Of a stretch of 64,000 nucleotides of DNA, positions 1 through 8,854 are shown one piece after another. Each line of letters begins with the position of its first letter. Positions within the stretch are counted from its first letter, which is position 1. The notes below the pieces were generated by a model. It had not been told where the DNA came from and made no database searches. It saw only the letters and a list, made by a program, of their open reading frames with translations. Origin of the DNA: Cellulosimicrobium sp. Marseille-Q4280 (GTDB lineage: Bacteria; Actinomycetota; Actinomycetes; Actinomycetales; Cellulomonadaceae); the NCBI RefSeq assembly GCF_943181405.1, contig NZ_CALPBY010000003.1:310001-374000 (forward strand). Direction: 5' to 3'. Both the position numbers and the translations under genes were made by a program.

Positions 1-32
1 ACGCGTGGATCACCCAGCGCGGCGACGACTGA
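1..32 (+). CDS. 3' end of an unidentified plus-strand gene (partial)
   Basis: Frame 3 runs from the window edge to a TGA at 30-32 and would encode a C-terminus AWITQRGDD. It is followed after 18 bases by the convergent stop of dgt, a spacing that fits a real gene end. Nine residues are too few to name a family, so this is only a possible fragment whose body lies outside the window. Confidence 0.3.
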   Translation, partial: AWITQRGDD

Positions 33-50
33 GGCGGTGCGTCGGGCGCG

Positions 51-1382
51 TCAGCCGTGCGGACGCACGAGCCGCGCGTGCAGCTGCATCGCCGACACGT
101 CGGTGAGCGACGCGACCTGGTCGACGACGACGCGCAGGCGCGCGGCGTCGTCGGCCGCCTCCGCCCAGTCGGCGGCGAACGACGGCTCGAGCGCTACCGG
201 CGCCCGGTCGGCGAGCACCTCGACGAGGTCCGCGATCACCTCGCGCTGCCGCTGGTAGAGCGGCTCCTGCTCGCGGGGCGCCATGACGTAGGCGACGGCG
301 ATCCCCTTGAGCACGAGGATCTCGGCGACGGTCTCGTCGGGCACGACGAGTCGCGCCGCGTAGCGCGTCAGGGGTCCGTCGCCGAAGACGGCGCGCGTGG
401 CCTCCTGGGCGGCGCCCGTGAACCGGCCGATGAGCTGGCTCGTCGCGTCCTTGAGCGCGGCGAGGGCACGCCGCGAGCCGTCGAACCCGGTGACGAGGTG
501 CCCCGTCTTCTGCAGGCGACCGATCGCGGCCTCGAGCTCGGCCGCGTCCTGCGCGGTGCCGTACCAGGCGTGCACCGCGCGCACGACACGGTCGCGCTCC
601 TCGGCGTCCTCGAGCACCGCGAGCTCGATGCGGCCCCCGACGACGGCGTCCTCGACGTCGTGCACGGAGTAGGAGACGTCGTCGGCGAGGTCCATGACCT
701 GCGCCTCGAGGCACTTCACCTGGCTCGGCGCACCGGCGCGCAGCCAGTCGAACACGGGGCGGTCGTCCTCGTACACGCCGAACTTGTGGGTCGCGCGCCC
801 GTCGGCCCGGGGTGGCCCCTCGCCGGCTCCCCACGGGTACTTGACGCTCGCGTCGAGGCTCGCGCGCGTGAGGTTGAGGCCGACGGGCCGGCCGTCGTCG
901 GTGACCGCCTTCGGCTCGAGGCGCGTGAGGAGACGCAGCGTCTGGGCGTTGCCCTCGAACCCGCCGATGTCGACCGCCAGGTCCGCGAGCGCCCGCTCGC
1001 CGTTGTGCCCGAACGGCGGGTGCCCGAGGTCGTGCGCGAGGCACGCGGTGTCGACGATGTCGGGGTCGCAGCCGAGCGCCTTGCCGATCTCGCGGCCCAC
1101 CTGCGCGACCTCGAGCGTGTGGGTGAGCCGGGTGCGCACGAAGTCGTCGCTGCCCGGGCCGAGCACCTGCGTCTTCGCGCCGAGACGCCGCAGGGCCGAG
1201 GAGTGGACGATGCGCGCGCGGTCCCGCTCGAACGGGGTGCGGGCCCGGGACTTCGGCGACTCGACGGACCAGCGCTCCGTGTCGGCGTCCGTGTACGACG
1301 CCGTCCCCTCCTCGCCGGAGGCCGGGCGGGGGAAGGACCCGACGACCGTGGGGTCGAACGCGCCCTGCTCGAAGGTCTGCAC
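51..1382 (-). CDS. dgt: Deoxyguanosinetriphosphate triphosphohydrolase-like protein
   Basis: An HD-superfamily nucleotidase of 443 residues that cleaves dNTPs to deoxynucleoside and triphosphate, helping control cytoplasmic dNTP pools. The metal-binding histidine of [11 protein letters not shown] (about residue 139) and the motif [11 protein letters not shown] (about 165-175) are present, as is the arginine-rich [18 protein letters not shown] segment typical of bacterial dGTPases. The start is GTG at 1382; the roughly 60 residues before the core are variable, so a later start is possible. The gene faces away from the maltodextrin locus. In many actinobacteria dgt precedes dnaG, which would lie outside this window. 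The family is clear; the exact dNTP preference cannot be read from sequence. Confidence 0.93.
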   Translation of the reverse strand: MQTFEQGAFDPTVVGSFPRPASGEEGTASYTDADTERWSVESPKSRARTPFERDRARIVHSSALRRLGAKTQVLGPGSDDFVRTRLTHTLEVAQVGREIGKALGCDPDIVDTACLAHDLGHPPFGHNGERALADLAVDIGGFEGNAQTLRLLTRLEPKAVTDDGRPVGLNLTRASLDASVKYPWGAGEGPPRADGRATHKFGVYEDDRPVFDWLRAGAPSQVKCLEAQVMDLADDVSYSVHDVEDAVVGGRIELAVLEDAEERDRVVRAVHAWYGTAQDAAELEAAIGRLQKTGHLVTGFDGSRRALAALKDATSQLIGRFTGAAQEATRAVFGDGPLTRYAARLVVPDETVAEILVLKGIAVAYVMAPREQEPLYQRQREVIADLVEVLADRAPVALEPSFAADWAEAADDAARLRVVVDQVASLTDVSAMQLHARLVRPHG

Positions 1383-1439
1383 CGGCTCAGCGTAGCGATC
1401 CCTGCGTGTCGACCGGCCGGACCGCCCGGGCGCGGCCGG

Positions 1440-2192
1440 TCAGTCCGACTGCTCGTGCAGCCCCCGGTAGACCGCGGTACGCAGCTCGCGAGCCCACTGG
1501 TCGGCCTGCGGCATCCCCAGCTCGTACGCGACCGCGATCTCGGCTTCGACGTCGTAGGGGACGCGGACGTGCTGGAGCGCGAACGGGGCGGGGTCGGGCG
1601 AGTCGACGACGCCCTCGAGGATCGCGTAGACCGGCGTCGGCTCGTCGAGCGGGTTGCCGACGCTGCCGGTGTTGAAGAGCGTCCGGCCACGGTCGATCTC
1701 GAGGTAGGCGTCGTGCACGTCGCCGTACCCGACGACCGTGGGCTCCGGCCCCGGCCCGGTGAGGTCGGTCGCGGCGAACATGCTCGCGAACTCCTCGGGC
1801 GTGTGGTGGAAGTGCACCCTGGTGTACAGGCTCCTCGCGGACGCGTGGAACAGGCGCACGCGCCGCCCGCTGAGCAGCAGGTCGTGGCACAGGGGGCGGG
1901 CGGCGAGGCGCTCGCGCTGGTCGGGGCGCAGCTCGTCGCGCCACCACACCATCTCGGGCGCCGACTCGTCGGCCCAGCGCGGCAGGAAGTCGTCCCAGTT
2001 CCCGCGGACGTTGACCTCGCACACCTCGTGGCACCGGTCCTCCACCGCGCTCCCGCGCGGGCCCTTGCCGACGTCGTCGCCGAGGTTGACGATGCGCGTC
2101 ACGCCGCGCGACGCGGCGTCGGCGAGCACCGCCTCGAGCGCGGACAGGTTGCCGTGGACATCGGAGAGGATCGCGATTCGCTCGACGGGCAC
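1440..2192 (-). CDS. Metallophosphoesterase family protein with altered last metal motif
   Basis: A 250-residue cytoplasmic calcineurin-like phosphoesterase. Visible motifs are the N-terminal SDVHGN (D-x-H, residues about 9-14), GDDVGKGP in place of the usual GDxxxxGP, RGNWDD in place of GNHD, and FHAS. The C-terminal GHTH motif that normally completes the two-metal site reads GYGDVH here, followed by a normal NTGSVGNP. The likely activity is hydrolysis of a phosphomonoester or phosphodiester, substrate unknown. It lies 57 bases upstream of dgt on the same strand and may be cotranscribed with it. The family is secure, but full activity is uncertain because of the changed metal ligands. Confidence 0.85.
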   Translation of the reverse strand: MPVERIAILSDVHGNLSALEAVLADAASRGVTRIVNLGDDVGKGPRGSAVEDRCHEVCEVNVRGNWDDFLPRWADESAPEMVWWRDELRPDQRERLAARPLCHDLLLSGRRVRLFHASARSLYTRVHFHHTPEEFASMFAATDLTGPGPEPTVVGYGDVHDAYLEIDRGRTLFNTGSVGNPLDEPTPVYAILEGVVDSPDPAPFALQHVRVPYDVEAEIAVAYELGMPQADQWARELRTAVYRGLHEQSD

Positions 2193-2319
2193 GCCGCGAT
2201 CCTGCCACGGAGGTCATGGCGCCGAGAAGGGACCTTCCGCCCCGGGTCCGGGCAGGCCGGGGGCGGACGCTCCGGTCTCGACAGGGACTGGGCGGCGCGC
2301 GGGCGGTAGCCTCGGCCGT

Positions 2320-2751
2320 ATGGGTGCAGCGCACGCGCTCGAGCTCCGGGTCGTCACCGTCGACGGCGTGGTCGAGGTCGTGCCCTACGTCGACGGTCGC
2401 TCGCTCGTCGAGATGGCACGCGACGTCGAGTCGGCCGCCGGCTACTCCCCCGCCGGCGCGTACGGCGGGCTCGTCCCCGAGCACTTCCGGTACGGGCCGG
2501 CGGCGCAGCTCTGGTACGGGCGGGGGCGCGTCCCCGCCCCGGGGCACGCGTGGATCCTGGCGTGCGACTGCCACGAGGCAGGCTGCTGGCCGCTCGAGGC
2601 GACGATCGCCGTCGAGGAGCACACGGTCACGTGGTCCGGCTTCTCCCAGCCGCACCAGCCGCGCTGGGACTACGGCCGGCTCGGGCCCTTCGCGTTCGAC
2701 CGCGCGCAGTACGACGACGCCGTGGACCGGGTCGCGCACCTGTTCGCGTGA
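2320..2751 (+). CDS. Conserved hypothetical protein with CDC...C motif
   Basis: A 143-residue soluble protein without signal peptide or membrane segment. I do not recognise a named family. The middle carries ILACDCHEAGCWPLEA (about residues 76-91), three closely spaced cysteines and a histidine that could bind metal, followed by an aromatic-rich stretch GFSQPHQPRWDY. The ATG at 2320 was chosen because a longer open frame upstream overlaps the divergent metallophosphoesterase and lacks protein-like composition there. The coding frame is supported by the composition and by lack of a better frame on either strand. Function unknown; binding of a metal is only a guess. Confidence 0.7.
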   Translation: MGAAHALELRVVTVDGVVEVVPYVDGRSLVEMARDVESAAGYSPAGAYGGLVPEHFRYGPAAQLWYGRGRVPAPGHAWILACDCHEAGCWPLEATIAVEEHTVTWSGFSQPHQPRWDYGRLGPFAFDRAQYDDAVDRVAHLFA

Positions 2752-2794
2752 GGCCGTCGCGTCCGGACGGTGCGCGACGACGTCCCGGAGACCC

Positions 2795-4675
2795 TCAGTG
2801 CAGCCGCCAGACCCCCACGGCCGGACCGTCGCCCGCGAGCCGCCACGCGCCGTCGTGCGCGGGCAGGTCGAGACCGCCGTGCAGCCGTTCGGCCGCGCTC
2901 GCCGTCCCCACGACCGCGGGGTGCAGCCGCACCCCCGGCCACGCGTCGCGCGCGACGGCGACCAGGACGCGCTCGTCCGGGGTCTCGCGCAGGTAGACGA
3001 GCGCGTCGTCGTCGACGTGGACCCACCGCAGCCCGCCGGACCGCAGCGCGGGCGACGCGCGGCGCACCCCGATCAGGGAGCGGTAGAGCTCGAACGTCGC
3101 GGCGTCCCAGCGGTCGGGCTCGTCCCACGGCATGGTCGCGCGCGCGTGCTCGCCGTTGAGGCCCGTGAGGCCGACCTCGTCGCCCGCGAACACCACGGGC
3201 GTGCCCGGGTAGGTGAGCAGGAGCGTCGCCGCGACCTCGACGAGCTCGCGCGAGCCGACGATCGAGCGCAGGCGCGGCGTGTCGTGCGAGCCGAGCATGT
3301 TCCACTGCGACGCGGTCACGCGCCACGGGTGCACGGCGTCGAAGTCCCGCATCGTCTCGACGACCGACCGGCCGCCGCGCCGCGGCGTGCGCACCGGCAG
3401 GCCGAGGTACGGCACCGACGACCCGGCCGGCGACAGCCACGTCCACACCGGCCGCGTGAACGCCGAGTAGTTCATGTTCGCGTGCCAGCCGTCGCCCGCG
3501 AGGTCGCCCGTGGCGTCGTGGAAGTGCTCGGCGACGAGCGCGGCGTCGGGGTTGACCGCGGCCATCGTGGCCCGCAGCGTCCGCGCGACGTCGAGCGTGC
3601 GGTCCTCGGCGCCGTAGCGACCGGTCATGTTCGCGACGTCGATGCGCCACCCGTCGATGCCGAACGGCTCGCGCAGGTAGCGCCCGACGACGGAGCCCGG
3701 CCCGTCGATCATGCGCGCCGCGAGCTCGGCCGAACCGTAGGAGAGCTTCGGCAGCGACGCGTGCTCGAGCCAGCCGACGTAGCCCGGGTCGCCCTCGGTC
3801 CAGTAGTAGAAGTCCCGCTCGGGCGCCCCGGGGTCGGCGAGCGCGCGCGAGAACCACTCGTGACCGACGCCGGTGTGGTTCGTCGTGAGGTCGCCCATGA
3901 CGCGCAGCCCTCGCGCGTGCGCGGCCCGGACCAGCGACACGTAGGCCTCGTCGCCCCCGAGGAGCGGGTCGACGTGGTCGAACGTGCTCGCGTCGTAGCG
4001 GTGGTTCGAGCGTCCCGGGAACACGGGCGTCGTGTAGAGCGTGGAGACGCCGAGCCGGACGAGGTGGTCGAGGCGCTCCTCGATCCCCGCGAGGTCGCCC
4101 CCGTAGTACTGCGTCCCGACGTCGGGCCCCGAGCCGTGGGGCTCGTCGCCCCACGCGGCGGGCACGGCCCAGCCCGGGAGGTCCTGGCCGGCCGCCGACG
4201 AGGACCGCGCGAACCGGTCGGGGAAGACCTGGTACACGACGCCGTCGGCCATCCACGACGGCGCCGGGTCGTGGACCGTGAGGCGGAAGTCCGCGGCGTC
4301 GGGCACGTCGCGCTCCCACGTGCCGCGCCCGTTGAGCCAGCGGTAGCCGCTGCTCCCGTCGGCGCCGGGGGCGTCGAGGAAGAACCGGTACCCCGTCTCC
4401 GGGTTGTGCACGAGCACGTCGGCGACGTACCAGTCCTCGTGCTCGTCCGAGCGGTCGAGGCGGGCAGGCGACAGCCGCGGCTCGCCGTCACGGACCGAGC
4501 GCAGCCACACGTCCCGGACGCCCGCCGCGCGCGGTACGCGCACGCGGACCGGGACCGTGTCGCCGAGCGACGGGGTGCCCTCGGGGACGTACAGCGCGGA
4601 GCCGTCGTGATGGGCGGTCGGTGCCGAGGTCGGCGCGGTCGCCGGGCCGACGCTGCGGGACGAGGACGGCTCCAC
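2795..4675 (-). CDS. Cytoplasmic GH13 alpha-amylase-family enzyme (cyclomaltodextrinase/neopullulanase-like)
   Basis: A 626-residue glycoside hydrolase family 13 protein. The N-terminal 130 residues form a beta-rich domain of the CBM34 type used in neopullulanases and cyclomaltodextrinases, followed by a TIM barrel starting WMADGVVYQVFPDRF. Conserved barrel motifs are DLTTNHTG, GWRIDVANM (nucleophile Asp), LVAEHFHD (acid/base Glu) and LGSHDTPRL (transition-state Asp). There is no signal peptide, so it should act on maltodextrins after uptake. It starts with GTG only 5 bases after malG, making it the last gene of the malE-malF-malG operon. The exact linkage specificity (alpha-1,4, alpha-1,6 or cyclic dextrins) cannot be decided from sequence. 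Confidence 0.88.
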   Translation of the reverse strand: MEPSSSRSVGPATAPTSAPTAHHDGSALYVPEGTPSLGDTVPVRVRVPRAAGVRDVWLRSVRDGEPRLSPARLDRSDEHEDWYVADVLVHNPETGYRFFLDAPGADGSSGYRWLNGRGTWERDVPDAADFRLTVHDPAPSWMADGVVYQVFPDRFARSSSAAGQDLPGWAVPAAWGDEPHGSGPDVGTQYYGGDLAGIEERLDHLVRLGVSTLYTTPVFPGRSNHRYDASTFDHVDPLLGGDEAYVSLVRAAHARGLRVMGDLTTNHTGVGHEWFSRALADPGAPERDFYYWTEGDPGYVGWLEHASLPKLSYGSAELAARMIDGPGSVVGRYLREPFGIDGWRIDVANMTGRYGAEDRTLDVARTLRATMAAVNPDAALVAEHFHDATGDLAGDGWHANMNYSAFTRPVWTWLSPAGSSVPYLGLPVRTPRRGGRSVVETMRDFDAVHPWRVTASQWNMLGSHDTPRLRSIVGSRELVEVAATLLLTYPGTPVVFAGDEVGLTGLNGEHARATMPWDEPDRWDAATFELYRSLIGVRRASPALRSGGLRWVHVDDDALVYLRETPDERVLVAVARDAWPGVRLHPAVVGTASAAERLHGGLDLPAHDGAWRLAGDGPAVGVWRLH

Positions 4676-4680
4676 GCGGC

Positions 4681-5592
4681 TCAGCCCTTCACGGAGCCGG
4701 CGGTCAGGCCGCCGACGATGTACTTCTGCAGGTACAGGAACAACGCCAGCACGGGCAGCGCCGAGATCACGGCGCCGGCCGTGAACAGCCCCCAGTTGGC
4801 CTCACGGAGCGAGGACACCCACCCGTAGAGGCCGACGGCGAGCGTCCAGTTGCTCTCCGACGACAGGACGATGCGCGCGATGATGAACTCGCCGAACGTG
4901 CTGATGAAGGAGAGCAGCGCGACGACCGCGAGGATCGGGGCGACGAGGCGCAGGATGATCGTCCAGTAGATCTGCGTGTGCGTGGCGCCGTCGATCTTCG
5001 CCGCCTCGTCGAGCTCGCGCGGGACCGTGTTGAAGAACCCGTACATGAGGAACGTGTTCACGCCGAGCGCGCCGCCGAGGTAGACCGCGACGAGCGCGAT
5101 CTTGCTGTTGAGGCCGAGCGCCGGCACCACGTCGCCGAGACCGAGCAGCAGCAGGAAGATCGCCACGAACGCCAGCATCTGCGGGAACATCTGGATGATG
5201 AGCAACGAGGTCAGCCCCACGCGCCGCCCGGAGAACCGGAAGCGCGAGAAGGCGTAGGCGGCCGCGGCCCCCATGAGCACGGTGCCGACCGAGGTCACGA
5301 CGGCGATGACGAGCGTGTTCGTCATCCACGTCCAGAACATCGTGGTGCCGAGCTGGGCGTAGTTCGCCGTGCTGACGTCGGAGAACAGGGAGTTCGAGCC
5401 GGTCAGCGTGCCGTTCTCCGAGAGCGACGCGGAGAGCACGTACACGAGCGGGAACGCGGCGTAGACGACCGCGACGACGCCGACGACGTGGCGCCAGCCG
5501 AGCTCGGTGAACCAGCGACCGGGCTTCATGCGGCGCTCCGGGGCGGGCTGGGTGGCGCCGTCGACGACGGGCGCGGCGTGGGTGGTCGCCAT
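4681..5592 (-). CDS. malG: Maltodextrin ABC transporter permease MalG
   Basis: A 303-residue integral membrane protein with about six transmembrane helices, the second permease of a carbohydrate importer of the MalFG type. The cytoplasmic EAA loop reads EAAKIDGATHTQIYWTIILR (about residues 201-220), the contact point for the ATPase. The C-terminus LQKYIVGGLTAGSVKG is the conserved end of MalG proteins. It begins one base after the malF stop and ends 5 bases before the GH13 gene, so the three are surely cotranscribed. The hydrophilic N-terminus of about 30 residues is typical of actinobacterial homologues. Confidence 0.93.
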   Translation of the reverse strand: MATTHAAPVVDGATQPAPERRMKPGRWFTELGWRHVVGVVAVVYAAFPLVYVLSASLSENGTLTGSNSLFSDVSTANYAQLGTTMFWTWMTNTLVIAVVTSVGTVLMGAAAAYAFSRFRFSGRRVGLTSLLIIQMFPQMLAFVAIFLLLLGLGDVVPALGLNSKIALVAVYLGGALGVNTFLMYGFFNTVPRELDEAAKIDGATHTQIYWTIILRLVAPILAVVALLSFISTFGEFIIARIVLSSESNWTLAVGLYGWVSSLREANWGLFTAGAVISALPVLALFLYLQKYIVGGLTAGSVKG

Positions 5593-5593
5593 G

Positions 5594-7234
5594 TCAGCTG
5601 AGCTCCTCGAACTTGCGCGTGGTCCGGAACGCCAGGGCGGAGATGGTCCCGACGATCAGGAAGATGACGATCGACAGGGCGCTCGCGAGACCGAAGTCCT
5701 TCGCGGCGGAGCCGTCGACGCCCGAGATCGAGTAGACCATCGAGATGAGGATGTCCGTGTGCCCGAGCGGGACGGACGCGTCGGCGAACCGTGGACCGCC
5801 GCCCGTGAGCATGTAGATGAGCGTGAAGTTGTTGAAGTTGAAGGCGAACGACGAGATGAGCAGCGGCGCCGTCGCGATGAGGAGGAGCGGCAGGGTGATC
5901 GACTTCCAGGTGCGCCAGCGTCCGGCGCCGTCGATCTTGGCGGCCTCCATGACGTCCGACGGCAGCGACTGGAGCGCGCCCGTGCAGATGAGGAACATGT
6001 AGGGGAAGCCGAGCCAGAGGTTGACGCCGAGGACCGCGAGCTTCGCGAGCCACGGGTCGGTGAGCCACGGGATCTCCGCCCCGCCGAGCAGCACCGTGTT
6101 GATGTAGCCGAACCGGGTGTTGAGCAGGCCGGACCACAGGAGCGCGGCGAGGAAGCCCGGGATCGCGTACGGCAGGATCATGAGCGTCCGGTAGAGCTTG
6201 CGGCCGCGCATGCGCGTGTCGTTGAACGTGATCGCGAGGAACAGGCCGAGCAGGAAGGTCGTCGCGACGGAGCCGATGGCGAAGACGAAGGTCCACGCGA
6301 GGATCTTGACGAACGGCTCCGCGTACCGGCTGTCGGTGAACGCCGTGGCGAAGTTGTCGAGGCCGACGGGGACGCGCCACCCGACGGCGAGCGTCGAGCC
6401 GTCCGCGGCCTCGAACTGCCCCTCGTCGTTCGGGGTGTAGACGGTCCCGGTCGTCGTGTCCGTCATCGTGTCGGCCGCCTCGTCCCACTCGAGGGACGAG
6501 GTGTAGACGTAGCCGGTGCGGGCGTCGGTCGTGCGGATCGACCCGTCCTCGGGGTCCTCGGAGACCGGGACGCGCAGCTCGGTGACCTCGCCCTGGCGCT
6601 GCAGCACCTGGTCGCGAGGGAGCACCGTCCAGCCCGGGACCTCGGTCACGCGGTCGGCGTCGACGGTCGCGCCGTCAGCGACGGCGAGCGGCTGGTCGGC
6701 GCTGCCGACCTCCACGTCGCCGTCCTCGGTGAGGACCGCGAAGCCGAGCTCGTCGCCGTCGGCGACCACGGTGAGCGGGACGGAGGGCGAGCCCTCGACG
6801 CGCCGCTCGTTCTGCACGAGGAGCGCGGAGACCGCCTGCTCCTTCGTCCCGTTGTGCCCGGTGCCGTAGTTGGTGAACGCGACGTAGCCCGTGTAGGCCA
6901 CGACGAAGATCTGGAAGACCAGGAGGAACGCGAGCCCCGGGAGGATGTACTTCAGCGGCAGGGCCCGCCGCGAGAAGTACACCCAGTTCGCGGCGACGAG
7001 CAGCGCCAGGCTCGCGGCGAGGACGCCGTACGAGCCGGCCTGCCAGGCCGACCACACCACGTAGACCCCGAGCGCGTCGACGACGGCCATGAGCGCGAGC
7101 TTGACGAAGAAGCCCGGCCCGTAGTCCCGCGCGTGCGAGCCGTCGCGCGGCCGGAGCGTCGGACGCCGGCGGGCCGGCGGGTCGACCGGTGGGGTGCCGA
7201 CGGGCTCGTCGGTCGTGGTCTGAGGGGCGGACAT
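5594..7234 (-). CDS. malF: Maltodextrin ABC transporter permease MalF with large extracytoplasmic loop
   Basis: A 546-residue permease, longer than most sugar permeases (about 300). After an N-terminal charged stretch and three hydrophobic helices, residues about 120-290 form a long polar insertion, then the usual permease helices follow. This layout matches E. coli MalF, whose large P2 loop contacts the binding protein. The EAA loop reads EAAKIDGAGRWRTWKSITLP near residue 435. A strong ribosome site (GGAGGCACC) precedes the ATG. It is separated from malE by 152 bases containing a hairpin. Partners are malG, malE and an ATPase not encoded here (in Streptomyces the shared MsiK ATPase does this job). 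Confidence 0.93.
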   Translation of the reverse strand: MSAPQTTTDEPVGTPPVDPPARRRPTLRPRDGSHARDYGPGFFVKLALMAVVDALGVYVVWSAWQAGSYGVLAASLALLVAANWVYFSRRALPLKYILPGLAFLLVFQIFVVAYTGYVAFTNYGTGHNGTKEQAVSALLVQNERRVEGSPSVPLTVVADGDELGFAVLTEDGDVEVGSADQPLAVADGATVDADRVTEVPGWTVLPRDQVLQRQGEVTELRVPVSEDPEDGSIRTTDARTGYVYTSSLEWDEAADTMTDTTTGTVYTPNDEGQFEAADGSTLAVGWRVPVGLDNFATAFTDSRYAEPFVKILAWTFVFAIGSVATTFLLGLFLAITFNDTRMRGRKLYRTLMILPYAIPGFLAALLWSGLLNTRFGYINTVLLGGAEIPWLTDPWLAKLAVLGVNLWLGFPYMFLICTGALQSLPSDVMEAAKIDGAGRWRTWKSITLPLLLIATAPLLISSFAFNFNNFTLIYMLTGGGPRFADASVPLGHTDILISMVYSISGVDGSAAKDFGLASALSIVIFLIVGTISALAFRTTRKFEELS

Positions 7235-7289
7235 CGTGGTGCCTCCGAGGTGGTCCGACGCGGCGGCGGCACCGCGTCACAGGTCGTGG

Positions 7290-7309
7290 GCCGCCCCGGG
7301 GTGGGCGGC
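7290..7309 (-). other. Hairpin in the malE-malF intergenic region
   Basis: A 7-base-pair GC stem (7290-7296 with 7303-7309) with a 6-base loop lies in the 152-base gap between malE and malF. In E. coli the malE-malF gap also holds stem-loops that stabilise malE mRNA and lower expression of the permeases. The same role here is inference; the stem is short and not followed by a T run, so it is not a classical terminator. Confidence 0.45.
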
Positions 7310-7386
7310 GGACCGGCAGGCAGCCGCCGGGCCGCAGGAGGTGGTCTCCCACGGCCCGACGGCGGCCGGTACCGGTCGGGGTCCGG

Positions 7387-8616
7387 TCAGGAACCGATGG
7401 CGCCCTCGATGTCGGCGATCATCTTGTCCCACGTCGCGACGGGGTCCGCACCGCTGACGATCGCGGCCTCGGTCACGCCCCAGAAGCTCCACACGGAAGC
7501 CATCTCGGGGATGGACGGCATCGGCACGGCCTCGGCGCCGACGGCACGGAAGCCCGCGACGATCGGGTCGGAGGACGCGGCGGAGTCGGCCGCTGCGGTG
7601 AGCGCCGGCGGACGGTTGCCCGCCTGGTACAGCGCGAGCTGCGCCTCCTCGGTCGAGAGGAAGTTCACGAGGAAGTCGTTCGCCACGATCGCGTTCTCGC
7701 TCTCGGCGCTGAGGTAGAAGCCCTGCACGCCCACGAACGGCTGCGCGGCCTGGTCGCCCGCGGCGGGGATCGGGTCGATCGACAGGTCCATGCCCTCGAA
7801 GGACTCGATCATCCACGGCCCGCCGACGATGAACGGCGACTCGCCGTTCTTGAACGCCTCGACGGCGATGTCGTAGGTCGTGTCCTGGCTGAGCACGCCC
7901 GCGGCGCCCTGCTCACCGAGCCACGTGGCGTAGGCCTGGCCCTCGGGGCCGCCCATCGCGAGCTCGGACGAGTAGCTGCCGTCCTCGTTCTGCGTGAAGA
8001 CCGGGGCGCCGAACGACGTCTGGAACGGGTAGTGCGTGTAGGGGTCGCCCTTGTCGTTGTCCGACTGCACGAGAATCGGGAACGTCGTCCCGGCCGCCTG
8101 GCCCGCCGCGACGGCGTCGTCCCACGTGGCGGGGGCCTCGGGCGCGAGCTGCGTGTTGCGGATGAGGGCGATGTTCTCGATCGCGTAGGGCAGGCCGTAG
8201 ACCTGGCCGTCCTGGGTGAAGGCCTGGAGCGAGACCGTCTCGAACTCCGACGCCTTGTCCCCGAGCTCGAGCGGGGCGACGACGCCGTTCGTCGTGAGCT
8301 CGCCCAGCCAGTCGTGCGCACCCACCGTGATGTCCGGGCCCTCGCCCGTCGGCACCTGCGCGAGGAAGTCCGCACGGATGTCCTCGAAGTTCTTCAGGAC
8401 GACCTCGACGCTCGTCCCGGTCTCCTCCTCGAAGGAGGTCGCGGCGGCGGTGACGGCGTCCTGCCGGGTCTCGTCGACCCAGACGGTGAGCGAGCCGGTG
8501 GAGGAGGCGGTCTCCTCGGGCTCCGTGGTGGTCTCGTCGCCGCTCTCGCCGGACGAGCAGGCCGCGAGGGCGAGCGTCGTGGTCAGCGCGGCGGCGAGAA
8601 GGATGCTCCGTCGCAT
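7387..8616 (-). CDS. malE: Maltodextrin-binding lipoprotein MalE
   Basis: A 409-residue extracellular solute-binding lipoprotein of cluster-1 type. The chosen ATG at 8616 gives MRRSILLAAALTTTLALAACSS, a clean signal peptide with the lipobox LAAC and acylated Cys near residue 20; the open frame extends upstream but that part is non-coding. A Thr/Glu/Ser linker follows, then GSLTVWVDETRQDAV, the start of the mature binding domain. The body resembles MalE (for example AIENIALIRNT and FIVGGPW). It is the first gene of the transport operon, and its upstream region carries candidate operators for the divergent LacI-family regulator. Confidence 0.94.
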   Translation of the reverse strand: MRRSILLAAALTTTLALAACSSGESGDETTTEPEETASSTGSLTVWVDETRQDAVTAAATSFEEETGTSVEVVLKNFEDIRADFLAQVPTGEGPDITVGAHDWLGELTTNGVVAPLELGDKASEFETVSLQAFTQDGQVYGLPYAIENIALIRNTQLAPEAPATWDDAVAAGQAAGTTFPILVQSDNDKGDPYTHYPFQTSFGAPVFTQNEDGSYSSELAMGGPEGQAYATWLGEQGAAGVLSQDTTYDIAVEAFKNGESPFIVGGPWMIESFEGMDLSIDPIPAAGDQAAQPFVGVQGFYLSAESENAIVANDFLVNFLSTEEAQLALYQAGNRPPALTAAADSAASSDPIVAGFRAVGAEAVPMPSIPEMASVWSFWGVTEAAIVSGADPVATWDKMIADIEGAIGS

Positions 8617-8735
8617 CAGGGGCACTCCAAGCGTGTGTGGTGGTGGCCCGCCCGGCTGGCGCCGGTGCCGGACCCTGATGCGACAGACCGTAGATCGGCG
8701 GGTGGCGCCTGTGCAAGTTGTTGCGGTAACTTTCA

Positions 8736-8749
8736 TGCAACGCTTTTCA
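8736..8749. promoter_or_regulatory. Candidate LacI-family operator upstream of malE
   Basis: The 14 bases TGCAACGCTTTTCA form an imperfect palindrome (5 of 7 positions match across the centre), resembling LacI-type operators with AAGCG/CGCTT cores. The site sits in the divergent malE/regulator gap, 120 bases from malE. A second partial palindrome, GTTGCGGTAAC at 8720-8730, lies beside it. Repression of malE by the adjacent regulator is inferred. Confidence 0.5.
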
Positions 8750-8854
8750 GGGCGCCGGACGGCGCCCGCCCGCCTCCTCCGGCAGGCGATCTGCGCGTGC
8801 CTCGAACCACCGGCTCGCGACTCACCGGCCGGACGACCAGGACGAGGAGGTCCG

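Noticed and set aside
57-2309. Very long open frames opposite dgt, the phosphoesterase and most other genes (for example 57-2309, 7189-9990 plus strand, 25891-29427).
   Set aside because: They lie over well-identified genes on the other strand, are rich in Arg/Ala/Gly/Pro as expected from frame bias in GC-rich DNA, and have no recognisable domains.
7290-7309. Reading the malE-malF hairpin as a full terminator.
   Set aside because: The stem is short, lacks a T run and lies inside an operon whose downstream genes belong together with malE.
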